Part shown: positions 1 to 10,659 of the stretch, in pieces | Layout: each line of letters opens with the position of its first letter | Numbering within the stretch: the stretch's first letter is position 1 | NCBI RefSeq assembly: GCF_902686445.1 | Contig: NC_062223.1 | Location: 60,227,998-60,291,997, forward strand | Length of the DNA stretch: 64,000 nucleotides | Reading direction: 5' to 3' | Origin: Sciurus carolinensis | Lineage: Eukaryota; Chordata; Mammalia; Rodentia; Sciuridae | Position numbers and translations under genes: made by a program | The notes under the pieces: generated by a model | What the model saw: only the letters and a program-made list of their open reading frames with translations | Told to the model about the DNA's origin: nothing | The model's database searches: none

Positions 1-1100
1 TCTTATTTTTTTGATTATACATTTTACATGATCATATTGGTCATGCAGTCATATATGTTCATGAGGTAATATCTGTTTCACTCTACTATCATTCCTACCT
101 CCATACCCTTTTCCTCCCTTCATGCCCCTCTACCTAATATAAAGTAACTCTGTTCTTCCCTCTTCCCCTCCAACTATTATGAATTAGCATCCACAAATCA
201 GAGAAAACATTTGGCCTTTGGTTTTTTGGATTTGGCTTATTTCACTTAGCATGTTATTCTCTAACTCTATCCATTTACCAGCAAATGCCATAATTTCATT
301 CTTCTTTAAAGCTGAGTAATATTCCATTGTGTATATGTACCACATTTTCTTTATCCATTCATCTGTTGACGGGCATCTACGTTGGTTCCATAATTTAGCT
401 ATTGTGAAGTGAGCTGCTATAAACACTGATGTGGCTGTGTCACTAGTATGCTGATTTTAAGTCCTTTGGGTATAAACCAAGGAGTGGGATAGCTGGCTCA
501 AATGGAGGTTCTATTCCAAGTTTTCTGAGGAATCTCCATACTGCTTTCCAGAGTGCTTGCACCAATTTGCATTTGCACCAGCAATGTATGAGTGTACTTT
601 TTTTCCCACATCCTCTCCAACACCAATTACTTGTATTCTTGATAATTGACATTCTGATTGGAGTGAGATGAAATCTTAGTTTTGATTTGCATTTCTGTAA
701 TTGCTAGAGATGTTGAACATTTTTTCATATATTTGTTCATTGATTGTATATCTTCTGTGAAGTGTCTGTTCAGTTCCTTAGCCTATTTATTGATTGGGTT
801 ATTTGTTTTTTGGTGTTAAATTTTTTGAATTCTTTATATATCTAGGGATTAATGCTTTATCTGAGGTGCATGTTGTAAAGATTTTCTCCCAATCTGTAGG
901 CTCTCTCTTCACATTACTGATTGTTTCTTTTGCTGAGAAAAAGCTTTTTAGTTTGAGTTCATCCTATTTATTGATTCTTGACTTAACTTCTTGCAGTTTA
1001 GGAGTCTTGTTAAGGACATCTGATCCTAGGCTGATATGGTGAAGATTTGGGCCTACTTTTTCTTCTAGTAGTTGCAGGGTCTCTGTTCATCTAGTCTTAA
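1..1100 (-). mobile_element. Inverted L1 3' fragment (younger copy), 5'-truncated
   Basis: On the minus strand, 184-426 encodes the ORF2 tail ([31 protein letters not shown]) and 443-652 the Cys-rich [14 protein letters not shown] motif. Bases 660-1090 are further upstream ORF2 sequence read in reverse. Frameshifts separate the pieces. The 3' end of the element lies at or left of the window edge. Confidence 0.85.
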
Positions 1101-1615
1101 TTTACATTTCTCTGATAACAAATGGTGTTGGGCATTATTTTATATGCTTCTTGGTCATTCAAGGATCTTTTTTTTGTGTGTGTGTGTGAAATGCTTATTC
1201 AAGTCTTTTGGCCTTTGGTTTTGTTTGTCCTCTTTCTGGGGTCCTAGGGATGGAACTCAGGGCATTACACATGCTAGGCAAGGGCTCTATCATTGAGCTA
1301 TATCCCTATTCTCTGCCCACCCCCACCTACTTTTTATTATTTGAGACAGAATCTTGTTAAGTTACTGAGGCTGGCCTCAACTTTGGAACTCTTCCTGTCT
1401 CATCTTGCAAGTCACTGGGATTACTGGTGTGGATCACCATGCCTGGTTATAAATTTTTAATTTTGATTAAGTCTAGTCTGTCCATTTTGCTTGTATGCTT
1501 AATGATTTTTTTTTTTTTTTTTTTGCTATAAGATCTTTGCCTTCAAGTTCTCAAAGATACCTTCCCATTTTCTTTCAAAATCTTTATGGTTTTACCTTTA
1601 GGTGGCCTATAATCT
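1100..1615 (-). mobile_element. Older inverted L1 fragment carrying a SINE
   Basis: TTTACATTTCTCTGATAACA...GTGTTGGGCATT and AAATGCTTATTCAAGTC repeat, in a more diverged form, the same L1 region already seen near 680-780, so this is a second older copy. It continues after the SINE (1450-1615) with an L1-like TTTATGGTTTTACCTTTAGG segment. A short (TG)n lies at about 1177-1188. Confidence 0.6.
1231..1447 (-). mobile_element. B1-dID SINE, inverted
   Basis: Reads as ID half (GGATGGAACTCAGGGC..ATTGAGCTATATCCC) then B1 half (GAGACAGAATCTTG..GGGATTACTGGTG..CATGCCTGG) in reverse. It sits inside the older L1 fragment. Confidence 0.8.
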
Positions 1616-2890
1616 AGAAAAATCCTCCAGCTGTTTATCTTTCATAACCTTGTCATTTCCGAAGAGTCCAGGCTACGTTTTTGTGTAGAACGTCCTTTGA
1701 TATAGACTGGTCTGAATGTTTACTCATAATTAGATACTTTAGACAGGTCTGGCAGGTATACCACACAGGTGGTGTGTCCTCGGTGCATAATCACGCCAAG
1801 GAGGCACAGGACTTCAGCTTGTCTTATAATAGGGGTGATACTTGGTTTTCATTTGGTTAAGGGATGTCCCCTAGATTTCTTCATTGTAAAGGCATTTATC
1901 TCCCTTTGTAATTTACATAGAATGCAACTTAGAGACTGTGTGAAATATCCTGTTCTCCAATAATCTTGTATCAAATGGTTTTAGCATCTGTTGATTCTTG
2001 TCAGAGCTAGTTATTGCAGGGTACTTGTTAGTGATTTTCTAATGTTGTCATTCTACATTCATGAGTTGGCATTTTTTTTTTTTTTTTGTAAAGAAGAATT
2101 TTCCCTTTCTTCCCCCGTGAAAAGGATTTTCATTTACTATTATTGCTACTTCACTATTTCACCTCAGTTTCCCCTCACTTGTAAAGAGTGGGATGATCAA
2201 ACTTTTTATACAGTAAGGGCTAGATAACTGTGAGTTTCCTTCCTTTCTTGTCAATCTCCTCTACTCCCAACTTCCTGCCACAAGTTACCTACCATGCAGT
2301 GAGTGCAGGTGGACCAGGTGCATTATGTGTCCTAGTGAATATGGTCTCACAATAGCCTTACAGGATAGAATTATTTTTCCCTTTTTACAGAAGGGGAAAC
2401 TGAGGCTGGGAGGTCATGAGATACTGTGCACTCTTCCATTCCATGACACAGGTATGTGTGGGGATCTATCATGATAACTGCTGCAGCAGGGCCTGGGCAC
2501 AAGGGAGCATCTGCAGCATCAGGGAATGCTCCTGTGTGTCTTATATTAGACAAGGAAAGGCAAACACAAGGGCCTGTGTCCACAGGGAGGGAGGGCAGGG
2601 GGTGGATCTCTTGCTGACGTTTCCACTTGAGTTAATATAAGCCCTGCCTTCTCTCTAGGTCTCTATTTTTCTACCTGTAAATATGAACAATTTCTAAAAG
2701 AAGACTGACAGGCAAGCCAAGGAGACCTGTGAACAGGGTGGTGGTGGGAGTGCTTATGGATGAGGAGTTGCAGATTCTAGACCTTTCTTGGTCACAAAGG
2801 TCCCTTGAATCCTCACATAAGTATTCCAACATCCTTGTTTTATAGAAAAAGAAATAGAAGATTAAAGATCAGCTTTCTCTCTCTCTCTCT
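1616..2890. other. Intergenic single-copy stretch
   Basis: No gene recognised. A T run lies at 2071-2087, and 2355-2425 (TTTTTACAGAAGGGGAAACTGAGGCTGGGAGG) looks like the core of an inverted MIR. A CT run at 2876-2892 leads into the next SINE. Confidence 0.5.
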
Positions 2891-3074
2891 TTTTGGTTGG
2901 GGAGGTGCTTAACCACTGAGCCACATCCCCAGCCCTATGTTGTATTTTATTTAGAGATAGGGTCTCATTGAGTTGCTTAGTGACTAGCCATTGCTGAGGC
3001 TGACTTTGAATTCAGATCCTCCTGTCTCAGCCTCCCGAGCTGCTGGGATTACAGGAACGTGCCACTGGGCCTGG
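2891..3074 (-). mobile_element. B1-dID SINE, inverted
   Basis: CTTAACCACTGAGCCACATCCCCAGCCC, then TTTAGAGATAGGGTCTC, CCTCAGCCTCCCGAGC and GGGATTACAGG in order: a complete reversed dimer. The full-length L1 inserted just downstream. Confidence 0.85.
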
Positions 3075-3109
3075 TACCAAAGGTTATCTCTAACGACCTT
3101 TCTAGCTAT

Positions 3110-3122
3110 AAGATTCTGTTAT
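3110..3122 (+). repeat. Left target-site duplication of the full-length L1
   Basis: AAGATTCTGTTAT, identical to 9757-9769. The L1 body begins at the next base. Confidence 0.93.
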
Positions 3123-3131
3123 GGGGTTTTT

Positions 3132-3142
3132 CAAGATGGCGG
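3132..3142 (+). promoter_or_regulatory. YY1-type site near the first base of the L1
   Basis: CAAGATGGCGG lies at about +10 to +20 of the element. Human L1 has a YY1 site (CAAGATGGCCG) at nearly the same place, where it fixes the transcription start. Conservation of position and core suggests the same role when this copy was active. Confidence 0.7.
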
Positions 3143-3384
3143 ACTAGAGGGTGGCTGCATTTCATGTTGCTCCAGGACTCAGGATTCAAAAGAGGAGATA
3201 GTGAGAGACTTGGGACCAACTCAAAGCTGCCGGGTGAGTCTCTCCCGTTGGGGAGGCGTCCTGGATGGGGCGGTAGTCCCTGAACGCAGGGAACTTTGTG
3301 AAGTAGAGTTGCCCGGCGAGACACCCCTCCCCCCGTTGGAGCAGTGAACTCGGAAAACTGAGAGCATCGTAGAGGTGGCTGCTC

Positions 3385-3945
3385 AGCACAGCACTTGGAC
3401 TTGGAGCAACCACTGGGGCTCCGGGCGGCTGCCTAGAGGAGGAGCTGTGTGGCGAGTTATTTGGACTCAGAGTGACCACTTCTGAACACCGGGGGGCTGC
3501 CCGGAGGAAGAGGAGGAGCGCGGCGAGTCGCTTGGTTTAGGAGTGACTGCATCAGAGCTCCGGGTGGCTGCTCAGAGGAGGAGGTGAATGGTGAGTTGTT
3601 TGGACTCAAAGGAATCGCTCCAGAACACTGGGGGCCTGCCCGGAGGAGGAGCGCAGTGGGTTGCTTGGTCTCGGAGCGACTGCTCCTGAATACCCGGGGG
3701 GCTACCCGGAGGAGGAGGAGGAACAGGGAAGGTCACTTGGACTCGAAGTGACTGCCTAGGGCTACGGGCGGTTGGCGGGAGGAGGAGACGCGAAGTGAGT
3801 TGCTTGGACTCCTAGTGACCATGTGGGAACACCGGGCGGCTGTCCGGAGGAAGAGGTGTGTGGCGGGTCCCTGGGACTCGAAGCGACTGTACAGGGCTCC
3901 AGGTGGCTGCTCAGAGGAGGGGCCACATAGCCAAGCGATTAGGCG
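3385..3945 (+). repeat. ~68-bp tandem units in the L1 5' UTR
   Basis: A degenerate unit recurs about eight times. Each has TTGGACTCGGAGTGAC, then a GGGCGGCTGCCCGGAGGAGGAG block, then GGCGAGTTG. The TTGG(AC) landmark occurs near 3395, 3461, 3532, 3600, 3665, 3737 and 3804, with weaker copies near 3872 and 3938, giving spacings of 65-72 bp. The role is probably promoter-related by analogy with the monomeric promoters of mouse L1, which are about 200 bp and unrelated in sequence. Confidence 0.8.
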
Positions 3946-4553
3946 CAAAGCAGGGTCCCAGGAACTAGGAGGCTTCTTGGTGGAAGAGCTGCACAGAGAC
4001 ACGCTTAGGGCAGAGCGAAGTTTCCAGGACTGCGGGCAGATTCTCTGAGGAGAGGCAGCCTAAGGAGACTCGTCTGTGAAGGATGAGGCTCCCAGACCCA
4101 GGAGGTAGGTCCGGGCCCCTGGGAACATTGCACAGGAAGGCAGCCAAGCCCAGGTGGTAGTTGTAGATTGAGGGGAACCTCTAGGAGGGGAACTGACCAG
4201 CAAGATCTCCCCACCAGGTGAGTCTTCCCTGCCGGGTGAGGTTTTCCCACAAGGACGGTAAAACCAGAGACACAGGCACAAACACGCCTTGCCTCAGCCC
4301 GCAGCCTAGTTCCCCTTTGGATGACCATTGGTCAGCAAGTGGAGGCACCTCTGCCCACTATCAGGGAATATACCCCACCTGAGGGTCACCACCCCTAGAG
4401 AGGCAGCTTCCTTGTGGAGCACTGCATTATCAACTTCCTCCAAGACTTCAGGCTACTGAAGGATAAGAGGGGATATACTAGCAATCTTCAGGGACATTAT
4501 AAGTCAATAAGGAAATCTGCGATATCTTAGCAGTCCACTGATACCTGAACAAT

Positions 4554-5603
4554 ATGAGAAAACAAGGGAAGAAAATGCCCCAAACAAATCTAGATGTTAC
4601 ATCAATAAAATCCAATGACAGCATGGCAGAAGAAATGACAGAAAGGGAGTTCAGAATGTACATAATTAAAAGGATCAGGGAAGCAAATGATGAGATGAAA
4701 GAGCAAATGCAGGCATTGAATGACGAGATGAAAGAGCAAATACAGGCATTGAATGATCACACCAATCGACAGTTAAAAGAGCAAATACAGGAAGCAAAAG
4801 ACTATTTCAATAAAGAGTTAGAGATATTGAAAAAAAAAAACCAAACAGAAATCCTTGAAATGAAGGAAACAATAAACCAAATTAAGAACTCCATAGAAAG
4901 CATAACCAACAGGATAGAACACCTGGAAGATAGAACTTCAGATATTGAAGACAAAATATTTAACCTTGAAAACAAAGTTGAACAAACAGAGAAGATGGTG
5001 AGAAATCATGAACAGAATCTCTAAGAACTATGGGATATCATGAAAAGGCCAAATTTAAGAATTATTGGGATTGAGGAAGGCTTAGAGAAACAAACCAAAG
5101 GAATGAACAATCTATTCAATGAAATAATATCAGAAAATTTCCCAAATCTGAAGAATGAAATGGAAAATCAAGTCCAAGAGGCTTATAGGACTCCAAATAC
5201 ACAAAATTACAACAGACCCACACCAAGGCACATTATAATGAAAATACCTAACATACAAAATAAAGACAGAATTTTAAAGGATGTGAGAGAAAAGAACCAA
5301 ATTACATTCAGGGGGAAACCAATACGAATATCAGCAGATTTCTCAGCCCAGACCCTAAAAGCTAGAAGGGCCTGGAACAACATTTTTCAAGCCCTGAAAG
5401 AAAATGGATGCCAACCAAGAATCTTATACCCAGCAAAACTTACCTTCAAATTTGACGATGAAATAAAATCATTCCATGATAAACAAAAGCTAAAGGAATT
5501 TACAAAAAGAAAACCAGCATTACAGAACATTCTCAGCAAAATATTCCATGAGGAAGAGTTAAAAAACAAAGAAGCAAATCAGCAAAGGGAGGAATTATCC
5601 TAA
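4554..5603 (+). pseudogene. L1 ORF1 (RNA-binding chaperone), one in-frame stop
   Basis: A single 350-codon frame interrupted only by TAA at 5022-5024, where the family continues ...NL?ELWDIMKRPNLRIIGIEEG. Product type: L1 ORF1p, the trimeric coiled-coil RNA chaperone that packages L1 RNA. Residues about 30-155 form a heptad-rich coiled coil, including two identical-length 11-residue repeats (NDEMKEQMQAL, NDEMKEQIQAL). After the stop come the RRM (NLRIIGI near the start) and the C-terminal domain (RTPNTQNYNRPTPRHIIMK, ARRAWNNIFQ). ATG at 4554 follows the 5' UTR at the family-typical place. Translation would give only a 156-residue coiled-coil fragment. Confidence 0.92.
4686..4751 (+). repeat. 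33-bp tandem duplication in the L1 ORF1 coiled coil
   Basis: Two in-frame 33-bp copies (4686-4718, 4719-4751) differ at about two bases and encode NDEMKEQMQAL / NDEMKEQIQAL. A 33-bp unit adds 11 residues (a hendecad), which a coiled coil tolerates. Confidence 0.85.
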
Positions 5604-5677
5604 AGGAATTGTCAAATAAAGGAGGAACCAAGTTGTGTCCAAAAAATAAATAAATAAAATTAAAAAAAATTAACCAA

Positions 5678-8600
5678 ATGACCGGGAATACAAATCATAT
5701 CTCAATAATAACCCTGAATGTTAATGGCCTGAATTCATCAATCAAAAGACATAGACTGGCAGATTGGATTAAAAAGAAAGATCCAACAATATGTTGCCTG
5801 CAAGAGACTCACCTCATAGAGATACCCATAGACTAAAGGTGAAAGGATGGGGAAAAACATACCATGCACATGAACTCAGAAAAAAGCTGGAGTATCCATC
5901 CTCATTTCAGATAATGTGGACTTCAAGCCAAAGTTAGTCAGAAGGAAAGAAGGACATTTCATACTGCTTAAGGGAAGCATAAATCAGCAAGATATAACAT
6001 CTATGCCCCAAACAGTGGCTCATCCATGTATGTCAAACAAATCCTTCTCAATTTTAGAAACCAAATAGACCATAACACAATAATACTAGGTGATTTTAAC
6101 ATGCCTCTCTCACCACTGGACAGATCTTTCAAACAAAAATTGAACAAAGAAACCATAGATCTCAATAACACAATCAATAATTTAGACTTAACAGACATTT
6201 ATAGAATATACCATCCAACCAAGAGCGAATACAATTTCTTCTTCTCAGCAGCACATGGATCCTTCTCTAAAATAGACCATATATTATGCCACAAAGCTAA
6301 TGTTAGCAAATACAAGAAGATAGAGACACTACCTTGTATTCTATCAGATCATAATGGATTGAAGTTAGAAATAAATGAAAGAGTAAAAAACAGAAACTAC
6401 TCCAACACCTGGAGATTAAACAATATGCTATTATATGATGAATGGATAACAGAAGATATTAGGAAGGAAATTAAAAAATTCTTAGAGGTAAATGAAAACA
6501 AAGAAACATATCAAAATCTCTGGGACACTATGAAAGCAGTACTTAGAGGAAAATTTATTTCATGGAGCGCATTTAATAAAAGAAGTAAAACTCAAAAATA
6601 AACGACCTAACACTACAGCTCAAAGCCCTAGAAAAAGAAGAACAGGCCAACACCAAAAGTAGTAGAAGACAGGAAATAGTTAAACTCAGAGCTGAAATCA
6701 ATGAAATTGAAACAAAAGAAACAATACAAAAAATTGACAAAATAAATAGTTGGTTCTTCAAAAAAATAAACAAAATTGATAAACCTTTAGCCACACTAAC
6801 AGAGAAGACGAGAGAAAACCCAAATCACTAAAATTCGGTATGAACAAGGAAATATCACAACAGACACGACTGAAATACAAAACATAATTAGAAGCTATTT
6901 TGAAAATCTATACTCCAACAAAATAGAAAATTTTGAAGACATCAACAGGTTTCTAGAGACATATGAATTACCTAAACTGACCGAGGAGGACATACACAAT
7001 TTAAATAGACCAATTTCAAGTAATGAAATAGAATAAGTCATCAAAAGCCTACCAACAAAGAAAAGTCCAGGACCAGATGGATTCTCAGCCGAGTTCTACA
7101 AAACCTTTAAAGAAGAGCTCATTCTAATACTTCTCAAAGTATTTCATAAAATAGAAGAGGAGGGAACCCTCCCAAACTCATTCTATGAAGCCGATATTAC
7201 CCTGATACCTAAACCAGACAGAGACACATTGAGGAAAGAAAATTTCAGACCAATATCCTTAATGAACATCAACGCAAAAATTCTCAACAAAATTTTAGCA
7301 AATCGCATACAAAAACATATTAAAAAGATAGTGCACCATGATCAAGTGGGTTTCATCCCAGGGATGCAAGGTTGGTTCAACATCAGGAAATCAATAAATG
7401 TCATTCACCATATCAATAGACTTAAAGTCAAGAATCACATGATTATTTCAATAGATGCAGAGAAAGCATTTGATAAAATACAGCACCCCTTCATGCTCAA
7501 GACACTAGAAAAAATAGGGATAGTGGGAACATTCCATAATATTGTAAAGGCCATCTACGCTAAGCCCATGGCTAATATCATTCTATTTGGTGAAAAACTG
7601 AAAGCATTCCCCCTAAAAACTGGAACAAGGCAGGGATGCCCTCTTTCACCACTTCTATTCAATATTGTCCTTGAAACTCTAGCCAGAGCAATTAGACAGA
7701 CCAAAGAAATTAAAGGGATACGAATAGGAAAAGAAGAACTCAAACTATCCCTATTTGCTGATGATATAATTATATACATAGAGGAACCAGGAAATTCCAC
7801 CAGAAAACTTTTAGAACTCATAAGTGAATTCAGTAAAGTAGCGGGATATAAGATCAATGCACACAAATCTAAGGCATTTTTATACATAAGTGATGAATCT
7901 TCAGAAAGAGAAATCAGGAAAACTACCCCATTCACAATAGCTTCGAAAAAAATAAAATACTTGGGAATCAATCTCACAAAGAGGTGAAAGACCTCTACAA
8001 TGAGAACTACAGAACACCAAAGAAAAAATTAAAGAAATCCTTAGAAGATGGAAAGATTCCCATGTTCTTGAATAGGAAGAATTAATATTGTCAAAATGGC
8101 CATACTACCAAAAGTGCTATACAGATTCAATGCAATTCCAATTAAAATCCCAATGATGTACCTTACAGAAATAGAGCAAGCAATTATGAAATTCATCTAG
8201 AAGAATAAGAAACCCAGAATAGCTAAAGCAATTCTTAGCAGAAAGAGTGAAGCAGGGGGTATCACAATACCAGATCTTCAACTCTACTACAAAGCAATAG
8301 TAACAAAAACAGCATGGTATTGGTACCAAAATAGAAAGGTGGATCAATGGTACAGAATAGAGGACACAGACACTAACCCAAATAAATACAATTTTTTCAT
8401 ACTAGACAAAGGGAACAAAAATATGCAGTGGAGAAAAGATAGCCTCTTCAACAAATGGTGCTGGGAGAATTGGAAATCCATATGCAACAGAATGAAACTA
8501 ATCTCTCACCATGCACGACACTAAACTCAAAATGGATTAAGGACCTTGGAATCAGACCAGATACCCTGCATCTTATAGAAGAAAAAGTAGGTCCAGAGCT

Positions 8601-9210
8601 TCAACATGTCAGTTTAGGACCAGACTTCCTCAACAGGACTCCCATAGCACAAGAAATAAAAGCAAGAATCAATAACTGGGATAGATTCAAACTAAAAAGC
8701 TTTCTCTCAGCAAAGGAAACTATCAGCAATGTGAAGAAAGAGCCTACAGAGTGGGAGAAAATCTTTGCCAATCATACTTCAGATAGAGCACTAATTTCCA
8801 GAATCTATAAAGAACTCAAAAAACTCCACACCATGAATGCAAATAATCCAATCGACAAATGGGCTAAGGAAATGAATAGACACTTCACAGAAGAAGATCT
8901 ACAAGCAATCAATAAACATATGGAAAAATGTTCAACATCTCTAGTAATAAGAGAAATGCAAATCAAAACCACCCTAAGATTCCATCTCACCCCAATTAGA
9001 ATGGTGATTATCAAGAATACAAGCAACAACAGGTGTTGGCGAGGATGTGGGGAGAAAGGTACACTCATACATTGCTGGTGGGGCTGCAAATTAGTGCAGC
9101 CACTCTGGAAAGCAGTGTGGAGACTCCTTAGAAAACTTGGAATGGAACCACCATTTGACCCAGCTATCCCACTCCTTGGCCTACACCCAAAGGACTTAAA
9201 ATTAGCATAG
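5678..9210 (+). pseudogene. L1 ORF2 (endonuclease / reverse transcriptase), multiply broken
   Basis: Starts at ATG 5678 (MTGNTNHISIITLNVNGLN) and originally ended at TAG 9208-9210. Endonuclease landmarks: NVNGLN, QETH (about 5807), GDFN (about 6090) and SDH (about 6345). Reverse transcriptase landmarks: [12 protein letters not shown] (about 7630) and the catalytic FADD at 7754-7765. The C-terminal Cys/His segment [18 protein letters not shown] is near 9040-9090. Breaks seen: a frameshift near 5815 just after QETH, another near 5997, frame loss after 6598, an in-frame TAA at 7034-7036, a frameshift ending in TGA at 7984-7986 and further stops to about 8455. The last 250 codons are again open. 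The enzyme cannot be made. Confidence 0.9.
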
Positions 9211-9469
9211 TACAGAGATACAGCCACATCAATGTTCATAGCTGCTCAGTTCACAATAGCCAGATTGTGGAACCAACCTAGATGTCCTTCAGTTGATGAA
9301 TGGATAAAGAAACTGTGGTATATATATATACAATGGAATATTACTCAGCCATAAAGAATGATAAAATTATGGCATTTGCAGGCAAATGGATGAAACTGGA
9401 GAATATCATGCTAAGTGAGATAAGCCAATCTCAAAAAACCAAAGGACGAATGATATTGCTAATAAGTGG

Positions 9470-9610
9470 AGGATGACACATAATGGGGGGTGGGAGGAGT
9501 TAGTGTTAGGGTTAGAGTTAGGGTTAGGGAGGGGGCCAAGAATGGAGGAAGGAAGGACTGTACAGAGGGAAAAGAGGGGTTGGAGGGGTGGGGGGAAGGG
9601 AAAAAATAAC
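9470..9610 (+). repeat. G-rich polypurine tract and TTAGGG-like run in the L1 3' UTR
   Basis: G-run-rich sequence (GGGGGGTGGG, GGAGGGGTGGGGGG) of the kind L1 3' UTRs carry, able in principle to form G-quadruplex. It includes 9500-9529, built of TTAG(T/A)G and TTAGGG units similar to telomere repeat. The truncated L1 at 12673-13633 has the G-rich tract but not the TTAGGG units. Confidence 0.75.
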
Positions 9611-9756
9611 AATGGATCAAACAACATTACCCTATGTAAATTTATGATTACACAAATGGTATGCCTTTACGCCATGTACAGAGATACAACATGTATCCCA
9701 TTTGTTTATAAAAAAAAAAAAAAAAAAAAAAAAAAGAAACCACACACACACAAAAA

Positions 9757-9769
9757 AAGATTCTGTTAT
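9757..9769 (+). repeat. Right target-site duplication of the full-length L1
   Basis: AAGATTCTGTTAT directly after the A-rich tail; identical to 3110-3122. Confidence 0.93.
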
Positions 9770-10168
9770 CTCTGATCCATTCCTTGTTATCCAGGGCAAA
9801 AGCAGAGTTTCAGGACACCCATTTGCTATCCCTGCCAGATATGTACTCTGCTATGGCCGTGTGCATTTAAGGAGCTGACTAGGGCCCCTAGAGGAGCCAG
9901 GGCCTCCTGGGGCCCAGCTTGCCCCTTCCCATCTCTCTCCCACACCAATTCCTTAGGAACTCACTCTTAATTTTTTCATCATCCTCAAAGCATAGAGAGT
10001 AGTTCACGGTCAAAACTTCTAAAGTACTCTGAGGCTTATGAATGGAAAGAAAATGCCTAACACATAACAGTAAGTGGTGGTCCTTCCTCCATAATAGCAA
10101 CATGTGATGATCATTGGTAGTAAAGCATGTTCTCTCCAGAGGACACAAATGCACGTTCTCATTTAATC
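9770..10168. other. Intergenic single-copy stretch
   Basis: No recognisable gene or repeat; mixed composition with short ORFs that resemble nothing I know. Confidence 0.5.
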
Positions 10169-10267
10169 CTTTTTTTTTTTTCTTTTTTTTTTGTGGTGCT
10201 GGGAATTGAATACAGGGCCTTGTGTGTTCTCGGCAAGAGTTCTACCACTCAGCTACAAACCCCGTCT
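10169..10267 (-). mobile_element. ID SINE, inverted
   Basis: T-rich tail, then TGGTGCTGGGAATTGAATACAGGGC..GTTCTACCACTCAGCTACAAACCCC, the reverse of a tRNA-like ID element. Confidence 0.8.
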
Positions 10268-10466
10268 TAAAAGTAGCTTTTTGTGAAACATCATTGGTCC
10301 CTCTTTATAGATGTTCAGGGCAAGTACATGTCTAATAATTGATGGAATCAGGACTGAGAACTTATGTCCATGAGACTCCTAATTCTTGACTCCTCTGACT
10401 AGACTAGACTGTTGTCAAACAGAAGATACCAAGCAAAACACCACAGAAGAATTTGGTTTTAAGAAT

Positions 10467-10656
10467 AGTCATGCATCACATAATGATGTTTCAGTCAACA
10501 ATGGACTGCATGTGTGATGGCGGTCCCATAATAACACCTTGGTGACACCACAGCCATCTGTGTGTATAAGTCACTCTGTGGTGTTTGTATAACAATACAA
10601 ATGCCTAACAACACATTTCCCAGAAACTATCCCCATTGTTAAGCAACATGTGTCTA
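10467..10656 (+). mobile_element. Short non-autonomous DNA transposon with inverted ends
   Basis: The left end AGTCATGCATCACATAATGATG and the right end (reverse complement reads TAGACACATGTTGCTTAACAATGGGGATAG) match the two termini of an ancient mammalian DNA transposon whose internal part is missing. Distinctive inner text: GTTTCAGTCAACAATGGACTGCATG and GATGGCGGTCCCATAA. Family name (Tigger/MER2 class) is from memory and uncertain. Confidence 0.6.
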
Positions 10657-10659
10657 TAA

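Larger units (their letters stand above)
3123..9756 (+). mobile_element. Full-length L1 (LINE-1) retrotransposon, inactive
   Basis: About 6.6 kb, in order: 5' UTR, ORF1, ORF2, G-rich 3' UTR and an A-rich tail (about 9710-9756, with an internal CA run). It is flanked by a perfect 13-bp target-site duplication, AAGATTCTGTTAT, at 3110-3122 and 9757-9769, which fixes both ends. It landed about 35 bp from an older inverted B1-dID (2891-3074). The body starts GGGGTTTTTCAAGATGGCGG. Both ORFs carry inactivating changes, so it cannot now move by itself. Confidence 0.95.

Noticed and set aside
3385..3945. CRISPR-like array or satellite
   Set aside because: Units are directly adjacent and degenerate, with no spacers, and belong to an L1 5' UTR in a mammalian genome.
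3186..4328. Overlapping ORFs in the L1 5' UTR, up to 118 residues in both directions
   Set aside because: They translate the tandem GC-rich units of the L1 5' UTR and resemble no ORF0 or other known product that I can recognise. Primate L1 ORF0 is antisense in the 5' UTR, but I see no shared feature.
7555..7977. Antisense 140-residue ORF
   Set aside because: Mirror of the L1 reverse transcriptase frame on the other strand.
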